A stretch of DNA of 41,847 nucleotides from the NCBI GenBank assembly GCA_943788425.1, contig CALSQF010000014.1:1-41847 (forward strand), in the 5' to 3' direction. This stretch comes from an uncultured Planktomarina sp. GTDB taxonomy: Bacteria > Pseudomonadota > Alphaproteobacteria > Rhodobacterales > Rhodobacteraceae. The notes beneath the pieces are model-generated. The model was not told the origin of the DNA. It did not search any database and saw only the letters and a program-made list of their open reading frames with translations. The translations under genes and the position numbers were made by a program. Positions 25,622-35,021 of this stretch are shown here, piece by piece. Numbering within the stretch: the stretch's first letter is position 1; the number at the start of each line of letters is the position of its first letter.

Positions 25622-26500
25622 ATGCTGTCTGATTTTTCCACTCATCTCAAGGCTGCGGCCGATGCAACGCAGTCCTGTCTTGCAACGGCCATGCGCCCCT
25701 TTGGTGATTTGCCGATCGCTCAAGGCATGCGGCATGCGGTGACGGGTGGCAAGGGCCTGCGCGGATTTTTGGTGATTGAGAGCGCCCGGCTCATGGGCGC
25801 ACCAGAGCAAGAAGCAGTCTATGCTGGCGCGGCGGTGGAAGCTTTGCATGCCTATTCTTTGGTGCATGATGATCTGCCCTGTATGGATGATGATGATCTT
25901 CGGCGCGGTCAGCCGACTGTGCACAAAAAATGGGATGAGGCCACTGCGGTATTGGTCGGCGACGCGTTGCAAACCCTGGCCTTTGAGCTGCTGGCCCGGC
26001 CTGGTTCGTGCTTGGGTGCACAGCGACAATTGGATCTGATCACAGGGTTAGCAAAGGCCAGCGGGGCCGAGGGCATGGTTCTGGGGCAAGCGCAGGATAT
26101 GGCGGCCGAGACCTCCGCCGTGCCTTTGACCTTGGGCGAAATTGCACATTTGCAAAACAATAAGACCGGCGCGCTGATTGAATGGTCCGCCACAGCAGGC
26201 GCTGTCATGATGAGCGCTGAACCAGCGCTGCTGCGCCGCTATGCGCAGTCTCTGGGTCTAGCCTTTCAAATTGCTGATGACATATTAGATGTAGAAGGCA
26301 CGATTGATGTGGTGGGCAAAGCCACCGGGAAAGACAGCGCTTCTGGCAAGGCCACCTTTGTCTCCTTATTGGGGCTTGAGGGGGCCAAGCTGCGGGCGCA
26401 AGACTTGGTGGATGAAGCCTGTGTGGCATTGGACGATTTTGGTGATCGCGCCAATATTTTAAAAGCGGCGGCACGATTTGTTGTGTCGCGAGATCTATGA
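25622..26500 (+). CDS. ispA: Polyprenyl synthetase, probable farnesyl/geranyl diphosphate synthase
   Basis: This protein of about 292 residues has both aspartate-rich motifs of trans-prenyltransferases: [20 protein letters not shown] (first motif) and [13 protein letters not shown] (second). The basic [10 protein letters not shown] near residue 40-50 and [10 protein letters not shown] are also present. It condenses IPP with DMAPP and GPP in the cytoplasm to make C15 chains for quinones, UppPP and similar lipids; chain length is not certain from sequence. I prefer ATG 25622 ([10 protein letters not shown]), 25 nt after xseB, because the upstream in-frame starts overlap xseB and add unrelated sequence. 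dxs follows 13 nt downstream. Confidence 0.93.
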   Translation: MLSDFSTHLKAAADATQSCLATAMRPFGDLPIAQGMRHAVTGGKGLRGFLVIESARLMGAPEQEAVYAGAAVEALHAYSLVHDDLPCMDDDDLRRGQPTVHKKWDEATAVLVGDALQTLAFELLARPGSCLGAQRQLDLITGLAKASGAEGMVLGQAQDMAAETSAVPLTLGEIAHLQNNKTGALIEWSATAGAVMMSAEPALLRRYAQSLGLAFQIADDILDVEGTIDVVGKATGKDSASGKATFVSLLGLEGAKLRAQDLVDEACVALDDFGDRANILKAAARFVVSRDL

Positions 26501-26513
26501 AAAGGCAGCGCGC

Positions 26514-28442
26514 GTGAAACAAACACCTCCCCACACTCCCTTGCTTGATCGGGTCTCCACGCCTGCGGATTTGAAGATCATGAGCGACAAAGAGTTGCGG
26601 CTATTGGCAGATGAGCTGCGGGCGGAGACGGTGTCTGCGGTCTCTGACACCGGCGGGCATCTTGGGGCGGGTCTCGGGGTGGTTGAGCTGACTGTTGCGC
26701 TGCATGCGGTTTTTGATACGCCAAAAGATCATTTGATTTGGGATGTGTCGCACCAAACCTATCCGCATAAAATCTTGACGGGGCGGCGCGATCGCATTCG
26801 AACTCTGCGGCAAAAAGGCGGGCTCAGCGGCTTCACCAAACGCAGTGAAAGCCCCTATGATCCTTTTGGTGCCGCACATTCCTCAACCTCCATTTCGGCG
26901 GCACTCGGCTTTGCTGTGGCGCGTGATTTAGGTGGTGCGCCCGAACATGGGATTGGTGATGCCATTGCCGTGATTGGTGACGGGTCCATGAGTGCCGGCA
27001 TGGCCTTTGAGGCGATGAACAATGCGGGCCATTTGAAAAAACGCATGATTGTCATTCTCAATGACAATGAAATGTCGATTGCTCCGCCTGTTGGCGCCTT
27101 GTCGTCTTATCTCAGCCAGCTCTACACCGGCGCGCCCTTCCAAGAGTTTAAGGCGGCAGCCAAAGGGGCGGTGTCGCTTTTGCCTGGTCCATTTCAGGAA
27201 GGGGCAAAGCGTGCGCGGGAGATGCTGAAACACATGACCGTTGGCGGCACGATGTTTGAGCAGCTGGGCTTTAGCTATCTCGGCCCCATTGATGGGCATG
27301 ATCTTGAGCAATTGCTGCCGGTGCTGCGCATGGTGCGCGACCGCGCAACCGGTCCAATGTTGATCCATGTCATCACCCAAAAGGGCAAGGGGTACGGCCC
27401 GGCGGAAGCTGCGCGTGATAAAGGTCATGGGGTTGGAAAATTTGACGTGGTGACCGGCACACAGGCCAAATCCATCTCCAATGCACCTTCCTATACATCT
27501 GTTTTTGCCAAGTCTTTGCTTGAGCAGGCGCAACAAGATCCAAAAATCTGCGCGGTGACGGCCGCCATGCCTGACGGCACGGGGCTTAATCTCTTTGCCG
27601 AACGCTATCCCAGCCGATGTTTTGACGTGGGGATTGCCGAGCAGCACGGGGTGACTTTTGCAGCTGCCCTGGCCGCGGGTGGCATGAAGCCATTTTGCGC
27701 CATGTATTCCACCTTTTTGCAGCGCGGCTATGATCAAGTGGTCCATGACGTGGCGATTCAACGCTTGCCCGTGCGTTTCGCGATTGATCGGGCTGGTTTG
27801 GTGGGCGCCGATGGGGCGACCCATGCGGGATCCTTTGACATAGCGTTTTTGGCCAATCTGCCTGATTTTGTTGTCATGGCCGCAGCCGATGAAGCGGAGT
27901 TGTGTCATATGGTGGCAACAGCTGCGGCCTATGATGAGGGTCCAATCGCCTTTCGGTTTCCGCGTGGCGAGGGCGTTGGCTGTGACCTGCCGCAAAACCC
28001 GACACCGCTGGAAATCGGTAAGGGCCGCATGGTGCAAAAGGGCAGTCAAGTCGCGATCTTGTCATTTGGCACCCGCTTGGGCGAAGTACGTATTGCGGTG
28101 GAAAATTTGGCGGCTCAAGGGATTGTTCCCACCATTGCCGATGCCCGCTTCGCCAAGCCCTTGGATCGGGAAATGATCCTCGAATTGGCCGCCAATCATG
28201 AGGTTTTAATCACCATTGAAGAGGGCGCCATCGGTGGTTTTGGCAGCCATGTGGCCCAGCTTTTGGCAGAGGAGGCGGTGTTTGATCGCGGGCTGAAATA
28301 TCGCTCCATGGTTTTGCCAGACACATTCATCGATCACGCCAGCCCAGCAGATATGTACCGCGAAGCCAAGCTCTCTGCGCAGGATATTCACGACAAAGTC
28401 TTGCAAACGCTCGGCATCGCCTCGCTTAAAGTCCGTGCCTAA
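26514..28442 (+). CDS. dxs: 1-deoxy-D-xylulose-5-phosphate synthase
   Basis: This thiamine-diphosphate enzyme of about 642 residues makes DXP from pyruvate and glyceraldehyde 3-phosphate, the first step of the MEP isoprenoid pathway. Seen are [20 protein letters not shown], the ThDP/Mg site [18 protein letters not shown] with NDNEMSI, the catalytic [12 protein letters not shown], and the transketolase C-terminal domain ending in DTFIDH. I place the start at GTG 26514 (V-K-Q-T-P-P), 13 nt after ispA. An upstream TTG at 26478 would overlap ispA by 23 nt and adds no family sequence. Length fits the family. Its stop overlaps the stop of the convergent gene by 3 nt. Confidence 0.95.
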   Translation: MKQTPPHTPLLDRVSTPADLKIMSDKELRLLADELRAETVSAVSDTGGHLGAGLGVVELTVALHAVFDTPKDHLIWDVSHQTYPHKILTGRRDRIRTLRQKGGLSGFTKRSESPYDPFGAAHSSTSISAALGFAVARDLGGAPEHGIGDAIAVIGDGSMSAGMAFEAMNNAGHLKKRMIVILNDNEMSIAPPVGALSSYLSQLYTGAPFQEFKAAAKGAVSLLPGPFQEGAKRAREMLKHMTVGGTMFEQLGFSYLGPIDGHDLEQLLPVLRMVRDRATGPMLIHVITQKGKGYGPAEAARDKGHGVGKFDVVTGTQAKSISNAPSYTSVFAKSLLEQAQQDPKICAVTAAMPDGTGLNLFAERYPSRCFDVGIAEQHGVTFAAALAAGGMKPFCAMYSTFLQRGYDQVVHDVAIQRLPVRFAIDRAGLVGADGATHAGSFDIAFLANLPDFVVMAAADEAELCHMVATAAAYDEGPIAFRFPRGEGVGCDLPQNPTPLEIGKGRMVQKGSQVAILSFGTRLGEVRIAVENLAAQGIVPTIADARFAKPLDREMILELAANHEVLITIEEGAIGGFGSHVAQLLAEEAVFDRGLKYRSMVLPDTFIDHASPADMYREAKLSAQDIHDKVLQTLGIASLKVRA

Positions 28443-29296
28443 CGCCTGGTTTGAGAGGTTTCCAATTCCAAAAGGCTTTGCAACCCCTCTTTGTAGCTTG
28501 GATATTTTAGGAGAACCCCAAGCTCTGACTTGATCAAATCATTGCGCACGCGCTTGTTCTCCGCATAAAAACTTCGGGCCATGGGGGTCATCTCGGCGGC
28601 GTCAAAGTCCACCTCTGGTGGTAGGGGTAGGCCCAAAAGCTCTGCTGCATAGGCCAGCACATCTTGCGGCGGGGCTGGATCATCATCGCATAAATTATAG
28701 ACCGCTCCCGGGCGTGGTTGCGCGATCGAGGCGGCGACAACTTGGGCGATGTCATCGGCATGAATGCGGCTGAACATTTGCCCCGCTTTGATAATCCTGC
28801 GTGCAGTGCCGTTGCGGACTTTGGAAAATGGACCGCGGCCCGGACCGTAAATGCCGGCCAAGCGGAAGATATGCAGAGGCAGGCCTGTGGCTTGCCAAGC
28901 AGATTCGGCCGCAACCCGCAATACGCCGCGCCCGGTGCTGGGGGTGAGCGGGGTGGATTCATCCACCCAGGCGCCGTCATGATTGCCATAGACACCCGTG
29001 GTTGACAGATATCCCACCCAGTCATACGCATAGGCGCCAAGGTCCAGGCTTGCCAGCAGGGGATCACCCACACCCGGGCTTGGTGCGGCAGAGATCAAAA
29101 GATGCGATGCCGCTTTGAGCGCGTCATCCAGATCTGTGCCCGGCCAGATGATTGGTGTGACTCCCTCGGCGCGCATCGCCTCTGCCCTTTCGGCGTTGCG
29201 CGTGGTGCCGGTGATGCTCCACCCCAGAGGGAGAAGCAGCGGGGTCAAGGCCCGGGCGGAAAACCCATAGCCGATACAAAGAAGTGTCTTGGTCAT
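28439..29296 (-). CDS. NAD(P)-binding sugar epimerase-like protein (YeeZ-like SDR)
   Basis: This 285-residue extended short-chain dehydrogenase has an N-terminal dinucleotide motif in [17 protein letters not shown] (GxGxxA form). [48 protein letters not shown] and [14 protein letters not shown] follow. This is the YeeZ-type pattern. The classic YxxxK catalytic pair is not evident at the usual position, so it may bind nucleotide without normal epimerase chemistry. Substrate unknown. Length agrees with related proteins. It is convergent with dxs, sharing stop-codon bases. Confidence 0.82.
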   Translation of the reverse strand: MTKTLLCIGYGFSARALTPLLLPLGWSITGTTRNAERAEAMRAEGVTPIIWPGTDLDDALKAASHLLISAAPSPGVGDPLLASLDLGAYAYDWVGYLSTTGVYGNHDGAWVDESTPLTPSTGRGVLRVAAESAWQATGLPLHIFRLAGIYGPGRGPFSKVRNGTARRIIKAGQMFSRIHADDIAQVVAASIAQPRPGAVYNLCDDDPAPPQDVLAYAAELLGLPLPPEVDFDAAEMTPMARSFYAENKRVRNDLIKSELGVLLKYPSYKEGLQSLLELETSQTRR

Positions 29297-29640
29297 AGGG
29301 TGGTCATAGGGGCAAAAACTGGCTGCGAGAAGTGGTGATTTTGTCGGGGCGCTGACCCGCGTCCATTCTCACGGGTGACGTTGCGCCAGGGTTTTGATCG
29401 TCCCATCGAAATTAAATTTGATGGAGGATGCACTTAATATCTGATTTATATATTTAATGTTATCTATTTCAACGGATGACCCCAACGTCCAAGTGTTGAG
29501 GGATGTCTTCGTGATCCAGTTTTACTTGGGTGGAGCATAATCTTAAAATTGATCCGATTTTAGCTGCAACGGGTGATCATTTCTAAACCAATTGATCTTA
29601 GGCGAGGAAGTTCCGATCAATCAAAGAAAAGAGAGAGCCT
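29297..29640. other. AT-rich gap before the small lipoprotein gene
   Basis: The gap has 344 bases between the divergent YeeZ-like gene and the lipoprotein gene. It includes a strongly AT-rich run near 29425-29475. I see no RNA gene, repeat or credible ORF. It should hold the promoters of both flanking genes. Confidence 0.5.
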
Positions 29641-29904
29641 ATGACACAGACTTTTAAATGGATTGCCGTCGCCGGTGTGGCGGCAACTGTGACGGCCTGC
29701 GCATCGCCCGAGGTGGTGGACACAAAGCAAATGGGCGACACCAAGCTCAGTTGCATGCAATTGGCCGCTGAAATTCATGAAGCTACTGAATTTGAGCGAA
29801 AAGCGCAAAAAGAAAAGGGCGTTACTGGTACGAATGTGGCCGCGGCGAAGGAGCGCAAAGAATATTTGGTGGAATTGAGCATGGAAAAAGGCTGCAGCAT
29901 GTAA
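29641..29904 (+). CDS. Small lipoprotein, unknown function (87 aa)
   Basis: This 87-residue protein starts with a lipoprotein signal: MTQTFKWIAVAGVAATVTAC, with cysteine at residue 20 as the lipidation site (lipobox TVTAC). The mature part is short, charged and probably helical (AEIHEATEFERKAQKEKG, AAAKERKEYLVELSMEKGC). It has two further cysteines, CMQL and near the C-terminus. GAGAGAG precedes the ATG. It stands alone between an AT-rich gap and a hairpin terminator. No specific function can be assigned; small outer-membrane lipoproteins of this kind often serve structural or stress roles. Confidence 0.78.
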   Translation: MTQTFKWIAVAGVAATVTACASPEVVDTKQMGDTKLSCMQLAAEIHEATEFERKAQKEKGVTGTNVAAAKERKEYLVELSMEKGCSM

Positions 29905-29931
29905 GTCGCGGTTCGATGAACCAGGTATTGT

Positions 29932-29961
29932 TCGATCTACCCGACGGCTTGGGTAGATCGA
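29932..29961. terminator. Hairpin between convergent lipoprotein and caiD-like genes
   Basis: Two perfect 11-bp arms, TCGATCTACCC (29932-29942) and GGGTAGATCGA (29951-29961), enclose an 8-nt loop. It lies 28 nt after the lipoprotein stop and 5 nt after the stop of the convergent hydratase gene, where a shared bidirectional terminator is expected. A T-run is poor on both sides, so efficiency is uncertain. Confidence 0.6.
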
Positions 29962-29966
29962 TTGCG

Positions 29967-30746
29967 TCACTTGCCTTTCCAGATCGGGTCGCGTTTTTCC
30001 GCGAAGGCTTTTGCGCCCTCAAGTTGATCCTCAGAGGCGTAGAGTATATCGACAGAGGCCAATTGTCTTTGGGTGATGCGATTCATGCTGTCTTGGAATT
30101 TGCTGTCCTCGGCATCGCGCACGATCTCTTTTATCGCCGCATAGACGAGCGGGGGACCGCTTGCCAGCACTCGCGCCATTTCCCACGCCTGTGGCAGCAG
30201 GTCTTCCGCGGGATAGGAATGGTTAATCAAGCCCCAAGATTTTGCTTCCTGCACATCAAACCAACGGCCGGTTAGGAGCAATTCCATTGCGATATGGTAA
30301 GGGATGCGCTTGGGCACTTTGATCGAGGCCGCATCGGCCACTGTTCCAGAGCGAATTTCAGGCAGGGCAAAGCTGGCGTGATCCGCGGCAAGGATAATAT
30401 CGGCGGAGAGCGCCCATTCTAACCCGCCACCGCAGCAAATGCCATTCACCGCGGCAATCACCGGTTTGTTGAGGCCACGCAGCTCTTGCAAGCCGCCAAA
30501 CCCGCCAACCCCGTAATCGCCATCCACCTCATCGCCATCAGCGGCGGCCTTGAGGTCCCAGCCGGGACAGAAAAACTTTTCGCCTGCACCCGTGATGATC
30601 GCCACCCGGAGGCTTGGATCGTCGCGAAAGGCGGCAAAGGTCTCGCCCATAATCTTGCTGGTCGCCAAATCAATAGCATTGGCTTTTGGACGGTCCAGTG
30701 TGACTTGAAGAATTCCATTTTCAACATAGGTTTTGATCGGGCTCAT
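29967..30746 (-). CDS. Enoyl-CoA hydratase/isomerase, carnitinyl-CoA dehydratase-like
   Basis: This 259-residue crotonase-fold protein has the oxyanion-hole segment GEKFFCPGWDLKAA and the family core KPVIAAVNGICCGGGLEWAL, followed by DHASFALPEIRSGTV. The acidic residue in LPEIRSG lies where crotonase-family proteins hold a catalytic glutamate. CaiD-type carnitinyl-CoA dehydratase is the closest match I recognise. It is the third gene of a minus-strand operon, overlapping the upstream ligase gene by 4 nt (ATGA). Together with an acyl-CoA dehydrogenase and a CoA ligase it suggests breakdown of a short-chain or quaternary-amine acyl-CoA. The actual substrate is inference. Confidence 0.87.
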   Translation of the reverse strand: MSPIKTYVENGILQVTLDRPKANAIDLATSKIMGETFAAFRDDPSLRVAIITGAGEKFFCPGWDLKAAADGDEVDGDYGVGGFGGLQELRGLNKPVIAAVNGICCGGGLEWALSADIILAADHASFALPEIRSGTVADAASIKVPKRIPYHIAMELLLTGRWFDVQEAKSWGLINHSYPAEDLLPQAWEMARVLASGPPLVYAAIKEIVRDAEDSKFQDSMNRITQRQLASVDILYASEDQLEGAKAFAEKRDPIWKGK

Positions 30747-32770
30747 TGGGCTTTCCTTATCAAGGCATCTGCGGCAATCGCTGTCTGTTCTGTGCAGATC
30801 AGCGGGTTGATCTCAACTTCCTCCACCTGATCTGCATTGGCAAGCACATAGGCCTGCACCGCGTCAATGGCGTCGAGGAGCGCGCCCAGGTCAACAGGTG
30901 GGTTGCCGCGAAACCCTTGCAGGAGCGGCGCGATGTTCAATTTTTTCAGCAGGTTGGTCACCTCGAAGCGAGTTGCAGGAATGAGCAGGCTTGCACGATC
31001 GCGCAACACTTCGGTCATCGTACCACCTGCGCCAAGGGTCAGGACAAACCCATGCGCAGGATCGCGCGTGACGCCCACCAAAATTTCGGCCAGAGACCCG
31101 GCCACCATGCGTTCGGCCAAGAGCGGCCCATCGGCCAAATGCGGCGCTGTGGCCGCGACCTCGGCGGGTGTACTCAAGCCCAAAGCCAACCCATTGGCGC
31201 CGGTCTTATGCGCAAGACCCAGCGTTTTCAGCACGACCGGAAAGCCTATCTCAGCCGCCGCCAACTCGGCTGCGGCGCGATCAGTAACAACAACCGATTT
31301 TGGGATATTCAGACCATGGGTCGCCAGTGCCAATTTTGCGCTGTGCTCATCGAGAACCGCCGTATCGCGGTCACGGCCCGGCAAAAGCACCGGTTCGGCC
31401 AGCGGCGCCATCGGTCGGGACATCAGATCTAAAGCTTGCAGCCCATGATCCAGCCCGTGAATGGCGCCAACGCCATTGTCGATCAAGGTCTTTGCTATAT
31501 GCTCGGGCAGCAGTTCCGCCAGGCTCGCCACCACCGCATAGGGCCGCCCGGTTCGCCGGGTAGCCGCGATCGCGGCCTGCGTGACACAGGCCCAATCGCT
31601 GGCATCACACAGATCCGCTCGCGGGTAGTCGCTGATCAGCAAGGTCATCGCAATGTCATCATCTGCCATCGCTGCCCAAGCCTGTGTCATAGCCGCTTGG
31701 TCCCGCCAAATATATGTGTGATAGTCCAGCGGGTTGGCCAGGGCCACCATCGGCCCTAAGGCCGCGCTAAGATCCTTGACTTGCCGCGGGTTTAGCGGTG
31801 GGAAAACAAGCTCAGTGTCCTGCGCTGTATCGGCAGCCAAGGCGGCCTCACCGCCCGAACAGGAAATCGAGGCAATGCGGTTGCTGGACAATTGCCCAAA
31901 TTGATGGGCGATTTTAAGGGACTCTAAAAAGACAGGCAGACTGCGTGCCCGGCGAATTCCCAGACGTCGGAGAAAGGCGTCGGCGCCCGTATCGCTGCCT
32001 GTCAAAGAGGCAGTATGGGATACAGCCGCGGCTTGGGCTTGCTGCGATACTCCAGATTTCAAGGCAATCAAGGCGATCCCTTTGGCCCGGGCTTTCTGGG
32101 CGAGGGCCTCCCACCCGCGCAAATTACCAAATCCCTCAATGTGCAAGCCAATGGCTGAGACACGTTCATCGTCCAATAGCTGCAACGCAATATCGGTTTG
32201 AGAGGTTTGCGCTTGGTTGCCGCAGGTGAGCATATAGCCAATTGGAAGGCCGCGGCTCTGCATTGTCAGGTTGATGGCGATGTTCGAGCTTTGAGTCAAA
32301 ATCGCCACACCCTTTTGAACGCGGCGGCACCCATGTTGATCCGGCCAAATTGCGCAGCCATCGAATGCATTGACAAACCCATAGCAATTTGGCCCTAATA
32401 TCGGCATATCCCCCGCGGCCGCAATCAGCTGCGCTTGCAGGTCTTGCGCCGCGGCGTCCTCGGCGGCCGCTTCGGAGAAACCAGACGCAAAACAGGTGGC
32501 TCCGCCTGCCTTTAAGCTTCGCAGCTGTGCCACCACCTCTAGGGTGGCGTGACGGTTCACGCCGATGAAAGCCGCGTCAATAGGGCCGGGAAAATCGTCA
32601 AGACTGGGCAATGAATTCCGGCCTGCAATCCGTTTTCCGGTGGGGTGTACCGGATGCAGCAGACCGTCAAACCCAATTTGCTCAGCAGCTGAGATGATTG
32701 AGGCACACCAAGCGCCGCCGCCAATCACAGCGATCGATTTCGGTTTCAAAAGCCTTGTGAGGTCTCGCAT
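30743..32770 (-). CDS. Acyl-CoA ligase, NDP-forming (acetate-CoA ligase family)
   Basis: This 675-residue protein joins the alpha and beta parts of NDP-forming acyl-CoA synthetases. The N-terminal CoA-binding domain begins PKSIAVIGGGAWCASI, with ILGPNCYGFVN near residue 150. A succinyl-CoA-ligase-like region with the phospho-histidine motif VSHTASLTGSD lies near residue 260. The C-terminal ATP-grasp domain (about 460-675) contains GFPVVLKTLGLAHKTGANG and VEEVEINPLI. It makes acyl-CoA from an acid, CoA and ATP. The gene lies 51 nt after the acyl-CoA dehydrogenase and overlaps the hydratase by 4 nt. It may replace the AMP-forming ligase (CaiC) of classical carnitine operons. Confidence 0.88.
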   Translation of the reverse strand: MRDLTRLLKPKSIAVIGGGAWCASIISAAEQIGFDGLLHPVHPTGKRIAGRNSLPSLDDFPGPIDAAFIGVNRHATLEVVAQLRSLKAGGATCFASGFSEAAAEDAAAQDLQAQLIAAAGDMPILGPNCYGFVNAFDGCAIWPDQHGCRRVQKGVAILTQSSNIAINLTMQSRGLPIGYMLTCGNQAQTSQTDIALQLLDDERVSAIGLHIEGFGNLRGWEALAQKARAKGIALIALKSGVSQQAQAAAVSHTASLTGSDTGADAFLRRLGIRRARSLPVFLESLKIAHQFGQLSSNRIASISCSGGEAALAADTAQDTELVFPPLNPRQVKDLSAALGPMVALANPLDYHTYIWRDQAAMTQAWAAMADDDIAMTLLISDYPRADLCDASDWACVTQAAIAATRRTGRPYAVVASLAELLPEHIAKTLIDNGVGAIHGLDHGLQALDLMSRPMAPLAEPVLLPGRDRDTAVLDEHSAKLALATHGLNIPKSVVVTDRAAAELAAAEIGFPVVLKTLGLAHKTGANGLALGLSTPAEVAATAPHLADGPLLAERMVAGSLAEILVGVTRDPAHGFVLTLGAGGTMTEVLRDRASLLIPATRFEVTNLLKKLNIAPLLQGFRGNPPVDLGALLDAIDAVQAYVLANADQVEEVEINPLICTEQTAIAADALIRKAQ

Positions 32771-32821
32771 GTCTCACCTATGCAATCAGCTGCGCGTGGC
32801 AGGCTTTGGGGCCCCTGGACA

Positions 32822-33982
32822 TCACGCCCCCAAAGCCCGCAGCAAGTCCCGGCTGATGATATGACGCTGGATTTCGGAGGTGCCGTCCCAAATGCGCTCG
32901 ACCCGTGCGTCCCGCCAGAAGCGTTCGAGCGGGTAGTCGTTCATAAGCCCCATGCCGCCATGGATTTGAATAGCCGCATCGGTCACGCGCGCCAGCATCT
33001 CACTGGCATAGAGCTTTGCGGAGGCAATCTCGCGGTTGGCCGGTAGCACCTTGTCTAGGCGGTCGGCAGCGGCCAGCGTGAGAAGATCTGCGGCATCAAT
33101 TTCAGTAATCATATCAGCTAATTGAAAGCTAACGCCTTGGAATTTCCCAATTATTTGGCCAAATTGTTCGCGTTCGGCAGCATAGTTCAGGGCGTAGTCA
33201 AAGACCCGTCGTGCGCGACCGACGCTCATGGCGGCCACTGTGATCCGTGTGGCATAGAGCCAAGTATTCATGACCTCAAAACCGCCATCCACTTCTCCGA
33301 GCACTTGCGCTTCTGGCAGGCGACAGTCATCGAATTCTAAGATCATATTTTTATATCCACGGTGGCTGACGGATTTATAGCCGTCGCGCACAGAAAATCC
33401 CGGGGCGCCTCGATCGACCAGAAAGGCTGTGATCCGTTTTTTTGGGCCTTTGTCCGTTTGGTCTTCTCCCGTGGCGATGAATACGATGAAAAAATCTGCG
33501 TGATCTGCGCCGCTGATGAAATGTTTGCTGCCGTTGACCACCCAATCGCCGCCACTACGATGGGCGCTGCATTTCATGCCGCGAATGTCAGAGCCGGCGC
33601 CGGGTTCGGTCATCGCCAAAGCATCCATGCGCTCGCCGCGCACCGCAGGCATGAGATAGCGGTCAATTTGATCGCCTTCGCAGGCCATGAGAATATTTTG
33701 TGGTCGTCCAAAGAAATGATTGAGCGCCATTGAGCCGCGCCCCAATTCACGCTCGACCAATGCAAAATCCATATTTGACAGGCCCGCGCATCCCACGCTT
33801 TCGGGAAAGTTGCAGGCATAAAACCCAAGCTCTAGGGTCTTCTGCTTGATCTGTTGGGCAATCTCAGCAGGCACCTCGCCGGTGCGCTCCACCAGCTCTT
33901 CATGAGGGTAAATTTCTTTTTCAACAAATGAGCGTACAGTTTGTGCGATCATGTCTTGTTCTGCAGATAATCCATAGAGCAT
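32822..33982 (-). CDS. Acyl-CoA dehydrogenase (CaiA-like)
   Basis: This FAD-dependent dehydrogenase of about 386 residues shows the family landmarks: LAMTEPGAGSDIRGMKCSA (FAD/substrate site, about residue 125-145), VNGSKHFISGADHADFFIVF, ITVAAMSVGRARRVFDYAL and the C-terminal IQIHGGMGLMNDYPLERFWR with RIWDGTSEIQRHIISR. I choose ATG 33982 because AAGGAGG (33988-33994) lies 5 nt upstream; the in-frame GTG at 33997 overlaps this site. It is the first gene of a three-gene operon with the ligase and hydratase, divergent from a GlxA/AraC regulator. In carnitine metabolism CaiA acts on crotonobetainyl-CoA/butyrobetainyl-CoA; that link is inference. Confidence 0.92.
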   Translation of the reverse strand: MLYGLSAEQDMIAQTVRSFVEKEIYPHEELVERTGEVPAEIAQQIKQKTLELGFYACNFPESVGCAGLSNMDFALVERELGRGSMALNHFFGRPQNILMACEGDQIDRYLMPAVRGERMDALAMTEPGAGSDIRGMKCSAHRSGGDWVVNGSKHFISGADHADFFIVFIATGEDQTDKGPKKRITAFLVDRGAPGFSVRDGYKSVSHRGYKNMILEFDDCRLPEAQVLGEVDGGFEVMNTWLYATRITVAAMSVGRARRVFDYALNYAAEREQFGQIIGKFQGVSFQLADMITEIDAADLLTLAAADRLDKVLPANREIASAKLYASEMLARVTDAAIQIHGGMGLMNDYPLERFWRDARVERIWDGTSEIQRHIISRDLLRALGA

Positions 33983-34035
33983 AGGGGCCTCCTTCACGGC
34001 TGTTTGATGTGACGCTAGGGCTATTGCCAGGTTAT

Positions 34036-34068
34036 ATCATGCAGTATTAGATTAAATCATGCCATATT
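34036..34068 (+). promoter_or_regulatory. Direct repeat at AraC-type spacing overlapping the regulator start
   Basis: ATCATGC occurs at 34036-34042 and again at 34056-34062, exactly 20 bp apart. Flanking bases also agree partly (ATATCATGCAGTAT against AAATCATGCCATAT). Direct repeats about two helical turns apart are the normal operator form for AraC/XylS-type dimers. The second copy covers the ATG of the regulator at 34059, so binding could shut off its own translation initiation region or transcription. It lies 54-74 bp before the acyl-CoA dehydrogenase start. Confidence 0.5.
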
Positions 34069-34991
34069 CGAAAAATCCTCTTGCGACGGTCACTCAGATT
34101 TCGATCCTGCTATTTGATCGCTTCTCAAATCATTGCCTGGCCAATGTTCTTGAACCGCTGCGCGCGGCCAATGATTTTTCGGGCCAACGGGTCTTTGATT
34201 GGAAGATTGTGGTCCTTGCTGGGCCGACGGTGCGCTCCTCCTCGGGTCTGCGTTTGGAAGCGGATGCGCAGCTTGCTGATATGCGCGGCGACATCTTGAT
34301 GGTCATGCCGTCATATGGGTTTTTGACCCATGCCAATGTGATGGGTCGCCGGGCGCTGCGGGCGGCGGCGCGGCGGTTTGACATCCTCGCGGGGCTCGAC
34401 ACGGGCAGTTGGCTTTTGGCGGATGCTGGTTTGCTGGATGGGCATCGGGCGACCATACATTGGGACGAGCTGGATCGATTTTCTGAACGGTTTTCGGAGA
34501 TTGATGTGCAAAAAGAGGCGGTCATCTATGATCGCGATCGGATCACTTGCGGCGGGGCGTCCACAGCCTTTGACCTGGCGATGCAATTGATCGAAAATCA
34601 GAACGGGGCGGCACTGCGTTTGCGGGTTGAACATCTCTTTTCTGGTGCATTTGCGCAGCGACCGGACCGGCGCGGAGGGATTGCGGCGCGCGCGGTGGAT
34701 CTGATGCGGGCCAATATTGAGGAGCCTCTGCGGATTTCTCAGTTGGCGCAGCAGCTGGGACGCAGTCAAAAGCATTTGGAACAGCAAACTCTTGCTCGGC
34801 TTGGTGCCGCGCCACAGGTCATTTACCGGCGGATTCGGCTGGAGCGGGCGCGGGGGCTTGCGCTGGAAACCTCCATCTCTGTGGCAGAGATTGCCGTGCG
34901 CTGCGGGTATCAAGACGCCAGCGCCATGACCCGTGCATTTCGTTCCGAATATGGCACCACACCGCAGGCCTTGCGTCGGGCACTGGGCTAG
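34059..34991 (+). CDS. GlxA-family AraC-type transcriptional regulator
   Basis: This 310-residue regulator has an N-terminal DJ-1/PfpI-like domain (QISILLFDRFSNHCLANVLE; later ILAGLDTGSWLLADAGLLDG and ATIHWDELDRF). A C-terminal AraC/XylS double helix-turn-helix follows (ISQLAQQLGRSQKHLEQQ; then ISVAEIAVRCGYQDASAMTR and FRSEYGTTPQALRR). GlxA-type proteins such as CdhR, GbdR and ArgR-like regulators control carnitine, betaine and arginine catabolism in proteobacteria. Here it diverges from the acyl-CoA operon by 76 bp and probably activates it. The cysteine normally seen in DJ-1 hydrolases is replaced by threonine in LDTGSW, as expected for a sensor without enzyme activity. Confidence 0.92.
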   Translation: MPYSKNPLATVTQISILLFDRFSNHCLANVLEPLRAANDFSGQRVFDWKIVVLAGPTVRSSSGLRLEADAQLADMRGDILMVMPSYGFLTHANVMGRRALRAAARRFDILAGLDTGSWLLADAGLLDGHRATIHWDELDRFSERFSEIDVQKEAVIYDRDRITCGGASTAFDLAMQLIENQNGAALRLRVEHLFSGAFAQRPDRRGGIAARAVDLMRANIEEPLRISQLAQQLGRSQKHLEQQTLARLGAAPQVIYRRIRLERARGLALETSISVAEIAVRCGYQDASAMTRAFRSEYGTTPQALRRALG

Positions 34992-35021
34992 GCAGCACTT
35001 GTTGCGCCTTGGATGTCTGGC

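Noticed and set aside
26928-28049. 373-codon antisense open frame inside dxs
   Set aside because: It mirrors the dxs coding frame, is rich in His/Arg/Gln, has no recognisable motif, and dxs is clearly the real gene.
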